Of a DNA stretch of 64,000 nucleotides, positions 32,515 to 45,970 are shown one piece after another (the stretch's first letter is position 1; each line of letters opens with the position of its first letter). A program made the translations under genes and the position numbers. The notes beneath the pieces are model-generated. The model did not search any database. It saw nothing but the letters and a program-made list of their open reading frames with translations, and was not told the DNA's origin. Source of the DNA: Cynocephalus volans (lineage: Eukaryota > Chordata > Mammalia > Dermoptera > Cynocephalidae); NCBI RefSeq assembly GCF_027409185.1, contig NC_084462.1:181650071-181714070 (forward strand), in the 5' to 3' direction.

Positions 32515-34024
32515 TTTTTTTTTTTTCTTCTGAGCAGTGAGAGGCCCCAAAGTGGTTAACTTCCCTTGGGAACGCTCAAGTGAGAGGCATCCATTCCTTG
32601 GGAAATTAACCCCAAATTGGGGTTCTCTTCCTGCATTTATTTTCTACACCAGGAAGTTACAGGAAGAGAGCATAGGTGGGGTTATAGTTTAGCAATATAG
32701 GCTGGTAACTTTCAGTGAAACAAGTCAGATGACATTCCAAAAGGCAATTAAGTGGTCCACCAACAAGGCTTGCTCTTAGCAAACATTCCTTCTCCCTCCA
32801 CAATTTTCCAGTATCTTTACATACCAATCAGTAATTAGTCTGTCCTTGAGCCAGCAACCTTGCTGTGTCACAAATCTTTATCTTACACCAGAGATTTTAT
32901 AGCCTGAGGAAAATTTCCAGTCCTCTGCAAGGTCAATATTTGAAACTGCAAGGCTTTGGAAAACCAGGCCCTGTGAAGTACATATGCTTTATAGTATATT
33001 CCACATCTCCCCCGTTTTATTTACTTAAAAGAAAAAGTAAAAGCTGTAGATCAGGTTGGCAGAGTTAAGACATAAGCATTTAAAGCAAAGTTGGTATCAT
33101 TTAGCATGGCAAGTCCTTTTAATTTACTTCAGGTGAGGACTGATGAGGTCAGCATCTCAGGGTGGCTGCAGCAGCATCAATCCAGGTGCTGTGAATTGGG
33201 TGTAATTACCAATTGTTGAAACTCCAGAAAGGGATTTTGCTCCCTATAATAGTTGATTCTGAGTCCAGAGAATTTGTTAATGTAAAACTGTCCAGGACAT
33301 TACTGCTTTCAGAGTATCTAGTCTTTTGTAAAATTTTTCATCAATTACAAGTCTTTTGTTTAAGAACAGGATGTCTCATCCAAGTTACAAATACCCTCTG
33401 TAAGGCCAGGAAATTTAGAGAACTGCTTTTGTAGAGAAGACGTTATTTCTCCCTTTATGATCAAGGCATTCCTCATAAAACCATTGATGATCAATATCTT
33501 GATTGAAAAGGTCTTACTTTTCTTTGTATATGTCCCATGCAGCTGGGAATGCTGTTTCCCAGATGAAGGTCTGTCTGTTCCACATCGGGGGGAAAGACAA
33601 ACAGCAGGATGAAGCAGCACCAGGCCAAATTCAGGCAACATGAAAAGGGATCAGCAACTTGGAAATGAGACATGCTATCTTATAGCCAAAGTTCTAAATT
33701 ATATCCGGGATGCGTCTTCCTTATTAGGGACTCCCTTGCCGGGATGAATTGGACGTTCATTTCTTCTCCAATGCTTGGCAGGTCAGTCTCTGATTCATGG
33801 AGAATGTCCTCACATGGGGCACCATTTTGTTGCTTTGCCCCCACGGATTTGTCACCCCACTTCCCCTGGGTGATGGAGATGCAAAGGATTACTCAAAGCC
33901 CATCTCTTCTGAACAGTCAGAGGCCCCGAAGTGGTTAACTTCCCTTGGGAACCCTCAAGAGAGAGGCCTCCCTTCCTTGGGAAATTAACCCCGAATTGGG
34001 GTTCTCTTCCTGCATTTATTTTCT
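32515..34024 (-). mobile_element. Class II ERV RNA retrocopied by L1 (processed provirus)
   Basis: Read on the minus strand it runs R (34024-33906), U5, a Lys-type primer site (33824-33807, TGGTGCCCCATGTGAGGA), leader, a polypurine tract near 33007-33013, U3 (about 33005-32646), R again (32645-32527) and poly-A (32526-32512). Both R copies are 119 bp. The whole is flanked by a 14-bp duplication CTTGACTAATGTTT (32501-32514 and 34025-34038). That is the form of a viral transcript inserted by L1, and not of an integrated provirus. Gag, pol and env are missing, so the RNA was internally deleted. No coding capacity. Confidence 0.85.
33807..33824 (-). other. Primer binding site, tRNA-Lys type
   Basis: TGGTGCCCCATGTGAGGA agrees with the tRNA-Lys primer-site consensus at 13 of 18 positions, which points to a class II (betaretrovirus-like) ERV. 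Confidence 0.6.
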
Positions 34025-34554
34025 CTTGACTAATGTTTATAGATGGTACCCAGAGATACTCAGTACAGGTTTGCTGAATGAAATAAATATGACAAAGTAT
34101 CAAATATAATACCCACGTGGTAAGCCAGCCTGGATAGCAGATAAATTATGAGACCAGCTTTGCTGCTGTGGTAATCTTAAAACAATAGGATTTGGGGTGT
34201 GCATGTGTATGTATTCTTATAATGGCATTATCTGATAATATCTCAAGAGCTTAGAGAGATACTCTGTGACTGGTGGTAAAATGAAACAAATATGGTTCTT
34301 GAAGGATATGCAAAGTAAATCTAGTTGTCATTTGATTCACAAGTAGCCCAGGAATGGGGCACCCACGTGGCACTGGCAATAGTTCTGTATACGTCTTCAT
34401 AAACCAAAATGTCAAATTGTCTCTGCTATTTGTAGTCGTGTATAACATGCAGACAAGAGATGTACTCCAGCTTGGTGTCAGTGAGGGTTTTTATTCTGCT
34501 GTGTGTGACATTTTTATTCATTGTCCCCTGGTAGAGAGTTGAGTCCAAAGAAAA

Positions 34555-34775
34555 CCCGTTGGTGGTCCCAAATCACTGGTTTTAACAGGGGTCATTTAGC
34601 AATGTCTGGAGACATTTTTAATTTAATTGTCACGACTTGGGAGTGCTACTGGCATTTAGTGGGTAGAGGCAGGGATGCCACTCAACATGCTATAGTGCAC
34701 AGGACAGCCACCCACAACAACGAGTTGCTAGTCCAAAGTATCAGTTGTGCCAAGGTTGAGAAACCCTGCTGGGGA
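34555..34775 (+). repeat. hAT-Charlie-type element
   Basis: 'gcaatgtctggagacatttt', 'gtgctactggcatttagtgg' and 'caaggttgagaaaccctgc' form a common ancient mammalian MER pattern. Confidence 0.65.
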
Positions 34776-36010
34776 TGATGATGTTTGTGTCTCTCTTCTG
34801 CCTGGAGGGAAATGCTCATTATTTCTACTCTGTGAGGGCAGGAACCTTGTCTGTTTTTCTGCCCTCACCCTCTCACCAATGACAGCTGTATTTTTAACAC
34901 CTGTAGCAGTGTTTCTGGTACATGATCAGTGCTTCATAAATATTTGTGGAATGTTGTTGAAGGCAGCCACCCCCCTTTGTTTTCTTAATACAGACTGTGC
35001 TGCCCTAAACCTCCTGGAACATACGTCTTTGTATGAGTATGAGTGCCATGTGAGCGCTTTTTATGGAATTCAAGAAGTGAAGCTCACTCTCACACATCCA
35101 TGAAGGTTCAGAACAGACCGTAAGAGCAGAGGATTGGAAACCACCAGTGCATTAGCAGGAGAACAGTGTGCTCACACTGCAGAGAAAATGAACCACTGAG
35201 AGCCACACACATCAAGATGGATGAATTTCACAAAGCAAAATAGGGGGTAATAAAACCTGGAAGAGCAGGAGATGATATCATTTCTATAAAGTTTAAAAAC
35301 ATGTCAAAACTGTACCAGCCGGCCAGAAAAAGAAAAAAAAAGTCAAAGCTGAACTATATATTTTTAGGGCTATCTGTGTGTGCAGTATAAATACTAGAAA
35401 TGGCATAAGAATGATAAACAGCACATTCAGGATAGGGGCGTGCAGAAAAAGAAGGGTGTACATGTTGGGAGCATATCATAGACCATCTGAGGCAGTAATG
35501 TTGCATGTCATAAGGTGGGTGGTAGGGACCTGGGTTACATTGTTCTTTATGGATTTTTTGGGTTCCAGAATTTTATTTAAAACTTCTTTTAAAAAAGTGA
35601 GCCCACATATTGAATTGAGTCCTAAGGACTCCAGGTAAAAAACACATGGGTAAAAAAACTATAAAGAAAGATATTATTTCTTAATGGGTCATGAAATCAA
35701 CTTAGCGGGCCATGATTAGTATTTTTAAAGAAGTGATGTATAATAGATACCATTAGAGGGCATTCATGTAGGGATGGTAAGTAGTTTCATCAACTTTTTA
35801 TTTCATTTATAAATGTAAATGTTTCTGCACATGTGTACTAGGTTTTGATGTAAAATGTAGCACTGTGGTATATGGTCAGAAAGGTTTGAGAAACACCACT
35901 GTAAACAGTACAGATACGTTACATAGACTTTTTTTCTATGTGAGATATATTTTATAATTTAGAAAAAATTTCAATAATGGATTTACAATGAGAGCAAAAT
36001 TGCAGCATAA

Positions 36011-36979
<969 letters not shown>

Positions 36980-38105
36980 TGACAGTGTCCTCATTCCTGC
37001 CCATATCCTTAAATGAATCTTTTCAGTGTCTGATGGGGGTTCAGGTGAAGGTTCAAGCAAGACCAAAATCATCCTAGTGGGGGACCCAAGACCCCCACCA
37101 TTGTCTGCACTGCTGCCAAACAGGTGGGAAAGTGTGTGTCTTCTGTCTGTTGGCATGATTTAGTACGTTTGATGGGAACGCAGCTGTCAGTTCTTTAGAT
37201 CTGGTCAGTGAGACTAAAGCAGTGCCCTCTTGGCTACACTAACATTACAGAGGGTGTTGGGAAAGGTCAGAATTGGGGGTGGCAGTCCACGGGGTACTTC
37301 CTGGAGCATCAGCAGTAGCAGGCTACTTAGCATGTCCTCTCCCCATTTTGCCCCTTCTCAAACTCCCAATAAAACAAAACCAACGTGAGTTACTATGAGT
37401 TTGTGCTACCACATCAAAAATTTTTTTCCAAATTTTTTTATACTTAAAAAAATTTACCATCTTAACCGTTTTTAAGTGTACAATTCAGTGGCATTAAGCA
37501 CATTCATAGTGTTGTGCAGCCGTCACCATCATCCATCTCCAGAACTCCTCATCTTGCAAAACGTTCTGTGCCTGTAAATACTAGCTCCCCACTTTCCCTG
37601 CCCCAAACACCTGGCAACTAGTGTTCTGCTTTCTGTCTCTATGATTTTGGCTACTCTAAGCATCTCATGTAAGTGTAATCACATATATCTGTCTTTCTGT
37701 GACTGGCTTATTTTACTTAGCACGATGTCATCAGGGTTCGTCCATGTTATAGCATACCTCAGAATTTCCTTCCTTTTTAAGGCTGAATAATATTCCCTTG
37801 TGTATACCACATTTCGTTTATCCATTCATTCGTCAGTGGACACAAGTTGCTTCCACCTTTTGGCTATTGGGAACGATGCTTCTATGAACGTGGGTGTACA
37901 AATATTTCTTCAGGACTGTGCTTTCGGTTCTTTTGGATATATACCCAGAAGTGGACTTGCTGGATCATATGGTAATTCTATTTTTAATTCTTTGAGGAAC
38001 CTCCATACTATTTTCCACAGTGGCTGTACCATCTTACATTCCCACCAGCAGTGCCACAGGGGTTCCAGTTACTCCACATCCTCTCCAACACTTGTTATTT
38101 TCTGC

Positions 38106-38202
38106 ATTTTTTTTTTTTTAAAGGCTGGCAGGTATGGGGATCTGAACCCTTGACCTCAGTGTCATAACACCACACTCTAACCAACTGAGCTAACTGGCCA
38201 GC
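38106..38202 (-). repeat. CYN SINE, monomer, in L1
   Basis: 9-bp duplication ATTTTCTGC at 38097-38105 and 38203-38211; body contains CTCAGTGTCATAACACC and CAACTGAGCTAACTGGCC. Confidence 0.92.
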
Positions 38203-38229
38203 ATTTTCTGCTTTTTTAATAACCATCTT

Positions 38230-38381
38230 TTTTTTTTTTTTTTTTTTTTTTTTGTCTTTTTCGTGACCGGCACTCAGCCAGCGAGTGCACTGGCCATTCC
38301 TATATAGGATCCGAACCTGCGGCGGGAGCATCGCCGCGCTCCCAGTGCCACACTCTCCTGAGTGTGCCACGGGCTCGGCCC
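38230..38381 (-). repeat. CYN SINE dimer, hairpin variant, in L1
   Basis: 16-bp duplication TTTTAATAACCATCTT at 38214-38229 and 38382-38397. At 38324-38343 the anticodon arm is replaced by GGGAGCATCGCCGCGCTCCC (plus strand), the same variant as at 22221. Tail includes a long T run on the plus strand. Confidence 0.94.
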
Positions 38382-40732
38382 TTTTAATAACCATCTTGAT
38401 GGGTGTGAGGTGACCTCTCATAGTTTTGATTTGTGTTTCCCTAATGATTAGTGATGTTAAGCATCTTTTCATGTGCTTATTGGCCATTTGTTTATCTTCT
38501 CTGGGGAAATGTCTGTTCAAGTCTTTTGCCTGTTTTTCAATAGGTGGTTTTTTGTTGTTGAGTTTAAAGTTTTTTTTCATACGTATTCTGGATATTAATG
38601 CCTTCTCAGATATATGATTTGCAAATATTTTCTCCCATTCTGTGAGTTGCCTTTTCACTCTATTGATAGTGGGTTCTGAAGCATAAAATTTTTTAATTTT
38701 CATGAAGTCCAGTTTGTCTATTTTTTTGTTGTCTTTGGTATCATATCCAAGAAATCATTGCCAAATCTAGTGTCATGAAGCTTTTACCCTACGTTTTCTT
38801 CTAAGAATCTATACTTTTAGATGTTATATTTAGGTCTTTGATCCATTTTGAATTAATTTTTTTAATATGGTGTTAGGTAAGGTCCCAACTTCATTCTTTT
38901 GCATGTGAATATACGGTTTGCCTAGTACCATTTGTTAAAAAGACTGCCCTTTCCCCATTGAAGGGTTTTGGTGGCCTTGACAAAAATCATTTGACCATGT
39001 ATACAAAAATCATTTCTATTCTCTTCTGTTCCATTGGTCTGTATGTCAATCACTATGGCCGTACCACACTCTTTTAGTACTTTGTAGTAAGTTTTTTTTG
39101 CTTTGTAGTAAGTTTTGAAATCAAGAAATATGAATCTTCCTGCTTCACTCTTCTTTTTCAAGATTGTTTTGACTATTTGGGGTCCCTTGAGATTCCATAT
39201 GAATTTTAGGATGGGTTTTTCTACTTCTGCAAAAAACATTACTGGGATTTTGGTAGCAATTGCATTCAGTATGTAGTTCGCTTTGGGTAGTATGAACATC
39301 TCAACAATATCAAGTCTTCCAATCCAGGAGCACATTTTTTTGACTTCTTTAATTTCTTTCAGCAATGTTTTATAGTGTTCATTGTACTAGTTTTTCACTT
39401 TCTTGGTTAAGTTAATTCCTAAGTATTTTATTCTTTTTGATGCTACTTTCAGTGGAATTGTTTACTTAATTTCTTTTTTAGATTTGTTCATTTTTAGTAA
39501 ATGCAACCGATTTTTGTATATTTGCTCTGTATGCTCCTATTTTGCTGAATTCATTTATTCTAACACATTTTTTGGTGGAAGCTTTATAGGGTTTTCTACT
39601 TATAAGACCATATTGTCTGAAAATACAGATACTTTTACTCCTTTCCAATTTGGATGTCTTTTATTTCTTTTTCTTGCCTAAGTGCTCTAGCTAGAACTAC
39701 TAGTACTGTGTTGAATAAAAGTGGCGAATGTGGGCATCCTTGCTTTATTCCTGATTTTAGAGGAAAAGCTTTCAGTCTTTCACCATTGGGTATGATATTC
39801 ATTATGGGTTTTTCATATATGGCTTTTATTATGTTGAGATAGTTTCCTTATATTCCTAGTTTGTTGAGTGTTTTTTATCATGAAAGGGTGTTGAATTTTG
39901 GTGGTGCTTTCTCTGCATCAACTGAGATCATATGGTTTTTTTCCCATCATTCTGTGAATATGGTGTATTACATTGATCAATTTTCATATGTTGAACCATT
40001 CTAGGAATAAATTCCACTTGGTCATGAGTATAATTCTGTTAATATGCATCTGAATTTGGTTTGCTAGTATTTTGATGAGTATTTTTACATCAGTGTTCAT
40101 CAGGGATATTGGCCTGTAGTTTTCTTTTCTTTTAATGTCATTGTTTAATTTTGGTATCAGAGTACTGCTGGCCTCGTAGAATGAGTTAGGGAGTGTTCCC
40201 TCTTCAATTTTTTGGAAAAATTTGCGAAGGATTGGTGTTAATTCTTTAAATGTTTGGTAGAATACACCAGTAAAGCCATCAGGTCCTGACTTTTCTTTGT
40301 TGAGAGATTTTTTTTTCTTTCTTTCTTTCTTTCTTAGCTTATTTTCTTTTTCTTGGGAACTTTTTGATTAGTGATTCAGTCTCCTTACTAGTTATAACTC
40401 TATTCAAATTTTCTGTTTCTTTGTGATTTAGTCTGAGTAGGTTTTGTGTTTCTAGAAATTTATCCAGTTCATCTAGGTAATCCAATTTGTTGGTTCATGA
40501 TTGTTTACAGTATGCCCTAGGTACTAATGTTTCTACTTTAATTTCTTATTTTCGTAATTTGAGTCTTCTCTTTTTATCTTATTCCATCTAGCTAAAGTTT
40601 TGTCAATTTTATTGATCTTTACCACATCAAAATTTATTTACTGAAATTTTAGGTTATCAGACATATGTGATGTGTATTTGGGTGCCCTGTGCAGTAGGTA
40701 AATTGTGTTAAAAATGGCAATTGGATTACTTT

Positions 40733-40899
40733 TTTTGTGTGTGTGTGTGTGACCGGTAAGGGGATCGTAACCCTTGGCTCGGTGTCGCCCACACCGCGCC
40801 CAGCCAGTGAGCGCACCGGCCATCCCTATCTAGGATCCGAACCCGCGGCCTTGGCGCTTCCAGTGCCGTCCTCTCCCGAGTGAGCCACGGGGTCGGCCC
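40733..40899 (-). repeat. CYN SINE dimer
   Basis: 16-bp duplications at 40717-40732 and 40900-40915 (15 of 16 match). CpG-rich, with GACCGGTAAGGGGATCG at the tail side; a (GT)n run forms part of the tail at 40736-40752. Confidence 0.94.
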
Positions 40900-40999
40900 G
40901 CGATTGGATTACTTTAACAAATGGCTGGTCTCTAGTCTCCCTCATTCCACTGTGCTTTAAACTCCCTTCTTCCTTTTCCTTTGACTTGCATCGGCTATG

Positions 41000-43183
41000 T
41001 TTTTGTTTTTTTTGTTTTTTTGGGTTTTTTTGGTTTTTTAAAAATTTATTTATTGAATCAAAATCGATTATACATATTTTGGGGGTTGAACATTGAGATA
41101 TTTTGATCAAATCAATATTACTAGTATATGTATTGTTACAAATTGTACTTATTCTTTATGCCCCTTGTCTAATCTCTGCCCTTCCCCCATTCCCTCCCCC
41201 TCCCCCTCTAATCACCCTAGATTTCTTCCCTCCTTAGAATCATGGTTACTCTGTTAATTCTTTGCCTAGATGATCTGTCCAATGCTGAGAGGTGTGATCA
41301 GGTCCCCTAATATTATCATAGAGCAGATGCTTCTTCTGTCACTCTGAAATGGGCTTTGTGGAAAGAGACATCCTCTTCTTTTCTTTGGCTCTGCTGGTGA
41401 CTCTCCTTGTGTGAATGCACTCCAGTGGTTGGTGGACCATTTGCGTGGTGCTTGTGGTGTCTAGTCGCTTTCGCGGCAGCCATGGTTATTGTGGTGGCTG
41501 TGGTGGGCCACCTACATGGAGGTGCTGTTTCTGGTATGCTCCTTGGCACTGGCGATGTGCCTGTTTGTGGGGTGCGTCTGGTCCCCTTTTCCATGTCTCT
41601 GGTCCCTGGGCAGGCCCCAAGTCGCTGATGCCATATGCCAGGTTGTGGGAGGTGTGTTCAGTCCCCTTCTCCATGCCCTGGGTCTCTGGGTGGGCCCCGA
41701 GGCACTGGCATGGCATGCCTGGTTGTGGGAAGAGGGTCCAATCCCCGTCTCCATGCCCTGGGTGGGCCCTGAGGCACTGGCATGATGTGCCTAGTTGTGG
41801 GAGGGCGGTCTGGTCCCCTTCTCCTCTCCATGCCCCAGGTCCCTGGGTGGTCCCTGAGGCACTGGCACAGTGTGCCTGGTTGTAGGAGATAGGTCCGGTC
41901 CCCTTCTCCATGCCCTGGGTCCCTGGGCAGGCTCCGAGGTGCTGGCATGGTGTGCCTGGTGGTGAGAGGAGGTTCTGGTCCCCGGCTCCATACCTCGGGT
42001 CACTGGGCAGGACCCAAGGTGCTAGCTAGGTGTGCCTGGTTGTGGGAGAGAGGTCCAGTCCCCTTCTCCATGCCTTGGGTCCCTGGGCAGGCCTCAAGGT
42101 GTGGGCATGGTGTGCCTGGTTGTAGGAGAGAGGTCTGTTCCCCTTCTCCTTGCCTCGGGTCACTGGGCAGGCCCCAGGGTGCTGGCATGGTGTGTCCGGT
42201 TGTGGGAGGAGGGTTCAGTCCCCTTCTCCATGCCTCCGGTCCCTGTGCTGGCCCCAAGGCACTGGCGCAGTTTGCCTGGAAGTGGGAGTGGGGTCCAGTC
42301 TCCGGATCCAAGCCTCCGGTTCCCAGGCAGGCCCCAAGGTGCTGGTGGTGTGCCTGGGGCAGAACTAATTTGTTGTCCTTTGCTTCTAACACGGGGGAAC
42401 TTCCTGTGGGAACCAGTACTTGAACTGTGTGGCTGAGCTAAATTGCTGCTTTATTGCTGTTTCCCTAGGGAAGGCTTTTTGTGCAGCTCAGGGTTTAATG
42501 GTTGACCTTATAGGTACGTCCGACTCTCCAGAGACCCAGTGGATCTGTGTTCTGTAGAATCTCTGATCTGGGCCTGCGTGTTTTCATCAAACTGCACCTC
42601 ATGCAATTCTACATTCCCGACCAGTCTCCTCTGAGTGGTCCTGTGCTGATTTGGGGGCAGATCAGCTGTCCTTGCTGTGCCCCAGTGTTCTCCTGGTGGG
42701 CACATCTCCCCCACTGCAACACTTCCCATGGGATGGGCCCTGTTCCAATCCCTTGCAATGACTCACCGGCCTCTGAATGGCTCCACTTTTTCAGCTGTTC
42801 TGGCTCATTGCTCCTGTGTGGGTCCATGGGAACCTTATTAGTGGTCTTGTTGTCCTGGGGGCCACCAAGGCCCTCTTCTCCCCTGCTGCCTCCAAGCAAC
42901 TCCATCTGAGGGGCACAGCTGTGGCTTCTGCCGGCTCCTGCTCTGTGTGCTCAGCAGCTCCAGCCTTAAAGCAGCCGTGGCCTGAAATGCTCAGAGCAGT
43001 TTTCTCTTTCTCTCATCCTGGCTTCTCCCACCTTCATGAACTCTGTAGGTCTCTCCTCCCTTTTACCTGAGCTCCAGCAGCCCCAGCTTGGCTGATGTTA
43101 CATTTTTATAGTTGTAAATTGGTTGATTTGTGGGAGAGCGTGATGCTGGGAACCATTTATTCTGCCATCTTGACCGGAACCCC
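41000..43183 (-). mobile_element. Composite L1/VNTR retroelement, long copy
   Basis: Minus-strand order: L1-like start (GGGGTTCCGGTCAAGATGGC, 43183), about 750 bp of head, VNTR (42345-41560), a 'cacagccaccacaataacc' block, an L1 ORF2-derived piece (about 41325-41265), then AATAAATAAATTTTT and a long A-rich tail (41040-41000). Frames across the VNTR are open only because the 80-bp unit is GC-rich; no protein is supported. Target-site duplications cannot be fixed because both flanks are T-rich. Confidence 0.82.
41560..42345 (-). repeat. 80-bp VNTR, about ten units
   Basis: The landmark GTCCCCTTCTCCATGCC (plus strand) recurs near 41661, 41741, 41813, 41898, 41978, 42058, 42138, 42218 and 42298. 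Spacing is 80 bp except one 72 and one 85. Confidence 0.93.
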
Positions 43184-43619
43184 TTGTTTTGTTTTTTGGT
43201 TTTGGTATCTTTTGTGCTTTTGACTAGGTAATTATGGTTAAATTAATTTGTAATATTTGAAAAGTTAAATAGAGAAACCAGTTGGGATCAATGTTATTCC
43301 TTGATGGGAGTTTGTGATTTTAGTGACTTGAAAGATGTGAAAATGCGTGTTTGCCTGCCCTGACCCCTCATTCCCTCCAGTGGCGGGGGATGCTGAGCAA
43401 GGAGTGAGGCTGGCAGCCACTTTGGGTTACAGATTGGTACCTTCAGCCTGAACAGAATGGTCTGGGCCCAGCGGATCTGTATAGAGGTCTAGTGGTAGAA
43501 CCACGGGACAGCTCTGTGTTAAGATTCAAAAATATCTGGTCAGCCACCGAAAAAAAAGAAGATTAAATAATATTATCCTACCCTGTAGGATTAGTCTGAA
43601 TAATGATGGTAATAATAGC

Positions 43620-43870
43620 AGCAGCAACAACAATAATACCTTTTATTGTGTGCCTACTTTGGGTAGGCCCTGTGCTAGGAGTACCCCAGACATTTTCTTA
43701 ATGCTATGAGAGCCCTGAAAGGGAGGTGCAGTAGTTCCTTCTTGAGATGCGGCAAATGAGCCTCCGCAGCGAGGGCTGAGCCACCCCAGTGCACAGCACG
43801 TCGCAGTCTCTGTCCAGGGGAGGTAGACCCGGGTCTTCTGACCTCATAGCCCCTAGACCAGGGTGCCTCT
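43620..43870 (+). repeat. MIR SINE
   Basis: 'gtaggccctgtgctaggag', 'cttcttgagatgcggcaaatg' and 'cgggtcttctgacc' in MIR order. Confidence 0.6.
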
Positions 43871-44045
43871 TTCAGGAGGTTCTGTGCCTCTCATGGCTGG
43901 TAAAACTCTAACTTTTGAAAAACCATCCTATTTTTCTTAAGTTGTACAAGTGCCAGGGTGATGTGATGTGGGAGACCAGAATATGTCTCTGCAAAATATG
44001 AAGGATTGTTGAGCTGAAGACAATTAAGAAGAAGCAGATGCAGGC

Positions 44046-44713
44046 ATCAAAAGACAAAATTATAAAAAATTTTGTTTAAAGGTCTCGGTTGGCTTTACAG
44101 TGGTTCTAGAATTGAGCAACACTTTATTCCATAACATAGAATAAGTGTTTCAGTGAGACGAGCAGAGGAGGTTGGTTTTGTAAACAGAAAAAGGGCAGTT
44201 TGCCTTTGCTTTTTCAGTATGAAAAAAGAAGAAAAAGAAAAAGGGCTAAAACAAAGAAAAAAAGTGGATTGGTTATTTCAGAGTTACTGTCCTTGTAACA
44301 TAGGGTCAGGGAGAGAGAATAATAGAGAGGTTAACATCAGATTACTTCAGTTTAAGGATTAAAACAGAGGGAATTTTATTTCATGCTGATTGAAGACTGA
44401 AACTGGCCTGTTAGGAAGTTGGCTGTTATCCCTCTCTCCTGATTTTTCAGGTCAGATAACTCTGGTGTTTTGTTTGCTTTTTTTTAAACTTTTTTTGGTT
44501 GCTGCGTGGTTCAGGGATCTGAACCTGTGCCCTTGGGGTTATAAGGCTGCACTCTAACCAACTGAGCTACCTGGCTAGCACCACTTAGTTTTAGTTTGGT
44601 GACATAGAACCCCAGCACGAGTGACTCCATTCTGATATTTAGTCTGTCTGTTGGGGCCTTGTATAGGGACTTAGTCCAAAATAATAGCCTCCTATAATTT
44701 TTATTTTATAGGA
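44046..44713 (-). repeat. ERV LTR, interrupted by a CYN SINE
   Basis: Homologous along its length to the LTR at 49574-50102 ('aaattttgtttaaaggtct', 'gtgactccattctgatattt', 'cctcctataattttt'). MER21-like. Confidence 0.65.
44478..44580 (-). repeat. CYN SINE, monomer, in LTR
   Basis: Poly-T, then GGGATCTGAACCTGTGCCC and CTCTAACCAACTGAGCTACC. Confidence 0.88.
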
Positions 44714-45201
44714 AAACTCTCTGCTCCCCCTCTCTTTGCCTAAAGGCAGAACATAGATTTACAAAGACAGAGGTATCCTGCCCTGTTATCTACCAGGGAG
44801 AACAAAGGTTAACTGCCAAAGACAGCGTTAGACTCTCCTTGGCCTGAAGATGATACTACAGGAATCTCCTTTGATAAGCTTTACTAACTGTTGTCTGCCC
44901 CTTATTTGCCTTCCCCTTATTTGCCTTCCCTCAAGTTGCCACCCTCCCGTTGAGACTCAAAGTCTTTTTCCTTTTTCTTGTCACTTCTCTAAAAATTGAT
45001 TGTCTTTTCTTTAAGATGTTGTAAAAACTGGAATTCAAAACCACTTCTCTGAGAACTACTCATTCTCTGGGTGTCTCCCGTGTGTATATGGAATATGCAT
45101 GTCAATAAACTTCTGTTTGTTTTTCTCTCATTAATCTGTCTTTTGTAACAGGGGTCTGTCTCAACTAAGATCCTGTAGGGGTTATTGTTTTTCCCCTACA
45201 G
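44714..45201 (+). repeat. Probable ERV LTR remnant
   Basis: 'tgtcaataaacttctgtttg' followed by 'ctcattaatctgtcttttg' and a 'cctaca' end is the typical R/U5 part of an ERV LTR. The 5' limit is uncertain. Confidence 0.5.
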
Positions 45202-45559
45202 TGACCATGTAGTTTATCATCCTGGACATTTTGAGAATGAAAGGTGTACTAGTAGTAATCGTGAGGGACAACAACATGCCCAGAACTGAGACACATTGGA
45301 CGACCAGGCTGACTGGCACTTTCTACTTCCTTCAGTAATAAAATCCTATACCACAGCAAAAGCTACTTCTAAATATTTGACTTTGTGACTCCAGGCAGCT
45401 GGCCTTGGGAATGATGGCCATCCAGATTGCTCCAGATGCTGGGGTGGGGAGGGACGGGCACATCTGTGTCTTTCCCCTCCCTTCCTGAGGGCCACATGGT
45501 ACCTAAAGCCACAGGTTAACCTCATGTTCCTCCTAAAGCTTCATTGTAACAAAGATTTA

Positions 45560-45735
45560 GAGGGAAACTCTTTACGACTTGAGGACATACTTTGTGCTGG
45601 CTGCCACTTTGAGTGCTTTCCTTTTATTAGCTCACTTAACCTTCCAGCTGTCCTGGGAAGTGTGGGTGTATTAGAGGAGGGAATAGGCACAGAAAGAGGA
45701 AATAGCTAGACAGTGTCAGATCCAGGATTTTGTTC
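45560..45735 (+). repeat. MIR SINE
   Basis: 'tattagctcacttaacctt' and 'ggcacagaaagaggaaatag' in MIR order. Confidence 0.6.
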
Positions 45736-45744
45736 AGAAAGCCT

Positions 45745-45970
45745 TGCAAATCCACGGAGATAGAAAGTAGATTAGTGGCTGCCGGAGCCTGGGGAAGGGA
45801 GGAATGAGGAGTGACTGCTAATGGGTAGGGTTTCTTTCAGAGGCGGTGGAATTGTAGAATTAGATAGTGATGACAGGTACAGAACCTGGTGAATGTATTA
45901 AAGCCACTGAATTGTTTGCTTTCAAAGGATGTATTTTATGGTATTTGAAATATATCATAAAAAAACAGAA
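45745..45970 (+). repeat. LINE-1 3' end (L1M-like)
   Basis: 'gaaagtagattagtggctgc', 'gactgctaatgggtaggg' and 'ttttatggtatttgaaatat' match old L1 3' UTRs. Confidence 0.7.

Larger units (their letters stand above)
37420..40640 (-). mobile_element. Old LINE-1, 3' part with ORF2 remains
   Basis: On the minus strand the frame at 38922-39365 gives ORF2 C-terminal sequence (CSWIGRLDIVEMF, KFIWNLKG), and the reverse-transcriptase region follows up to about 40600. It is more diverged than the L1 at 14125-20385 and carries two CYN insertions (38106-38202, 38230-38381). A (TTTC)n run lies at 40313-40336. Confidence 0.85.

Noticed and set aside
41560-42345. CRISPR-like array
   Set aside because: Units are contiguous 80-bp tandem repeats without unique spacers, in a eukaryotic retroelement.
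41407-42436. Several long frames on both strands
   Set aside because: The 80-bp VNTR has few stops in any frame. Open frames on both strands mark repeat composition, not a protein.
43476-43560. Possible CYN or tRNA fragment
   Set aside because: 'ggtctagtggtagaaccacg' looks tRNA-like but lacks a B box and second arm; too weak to list.
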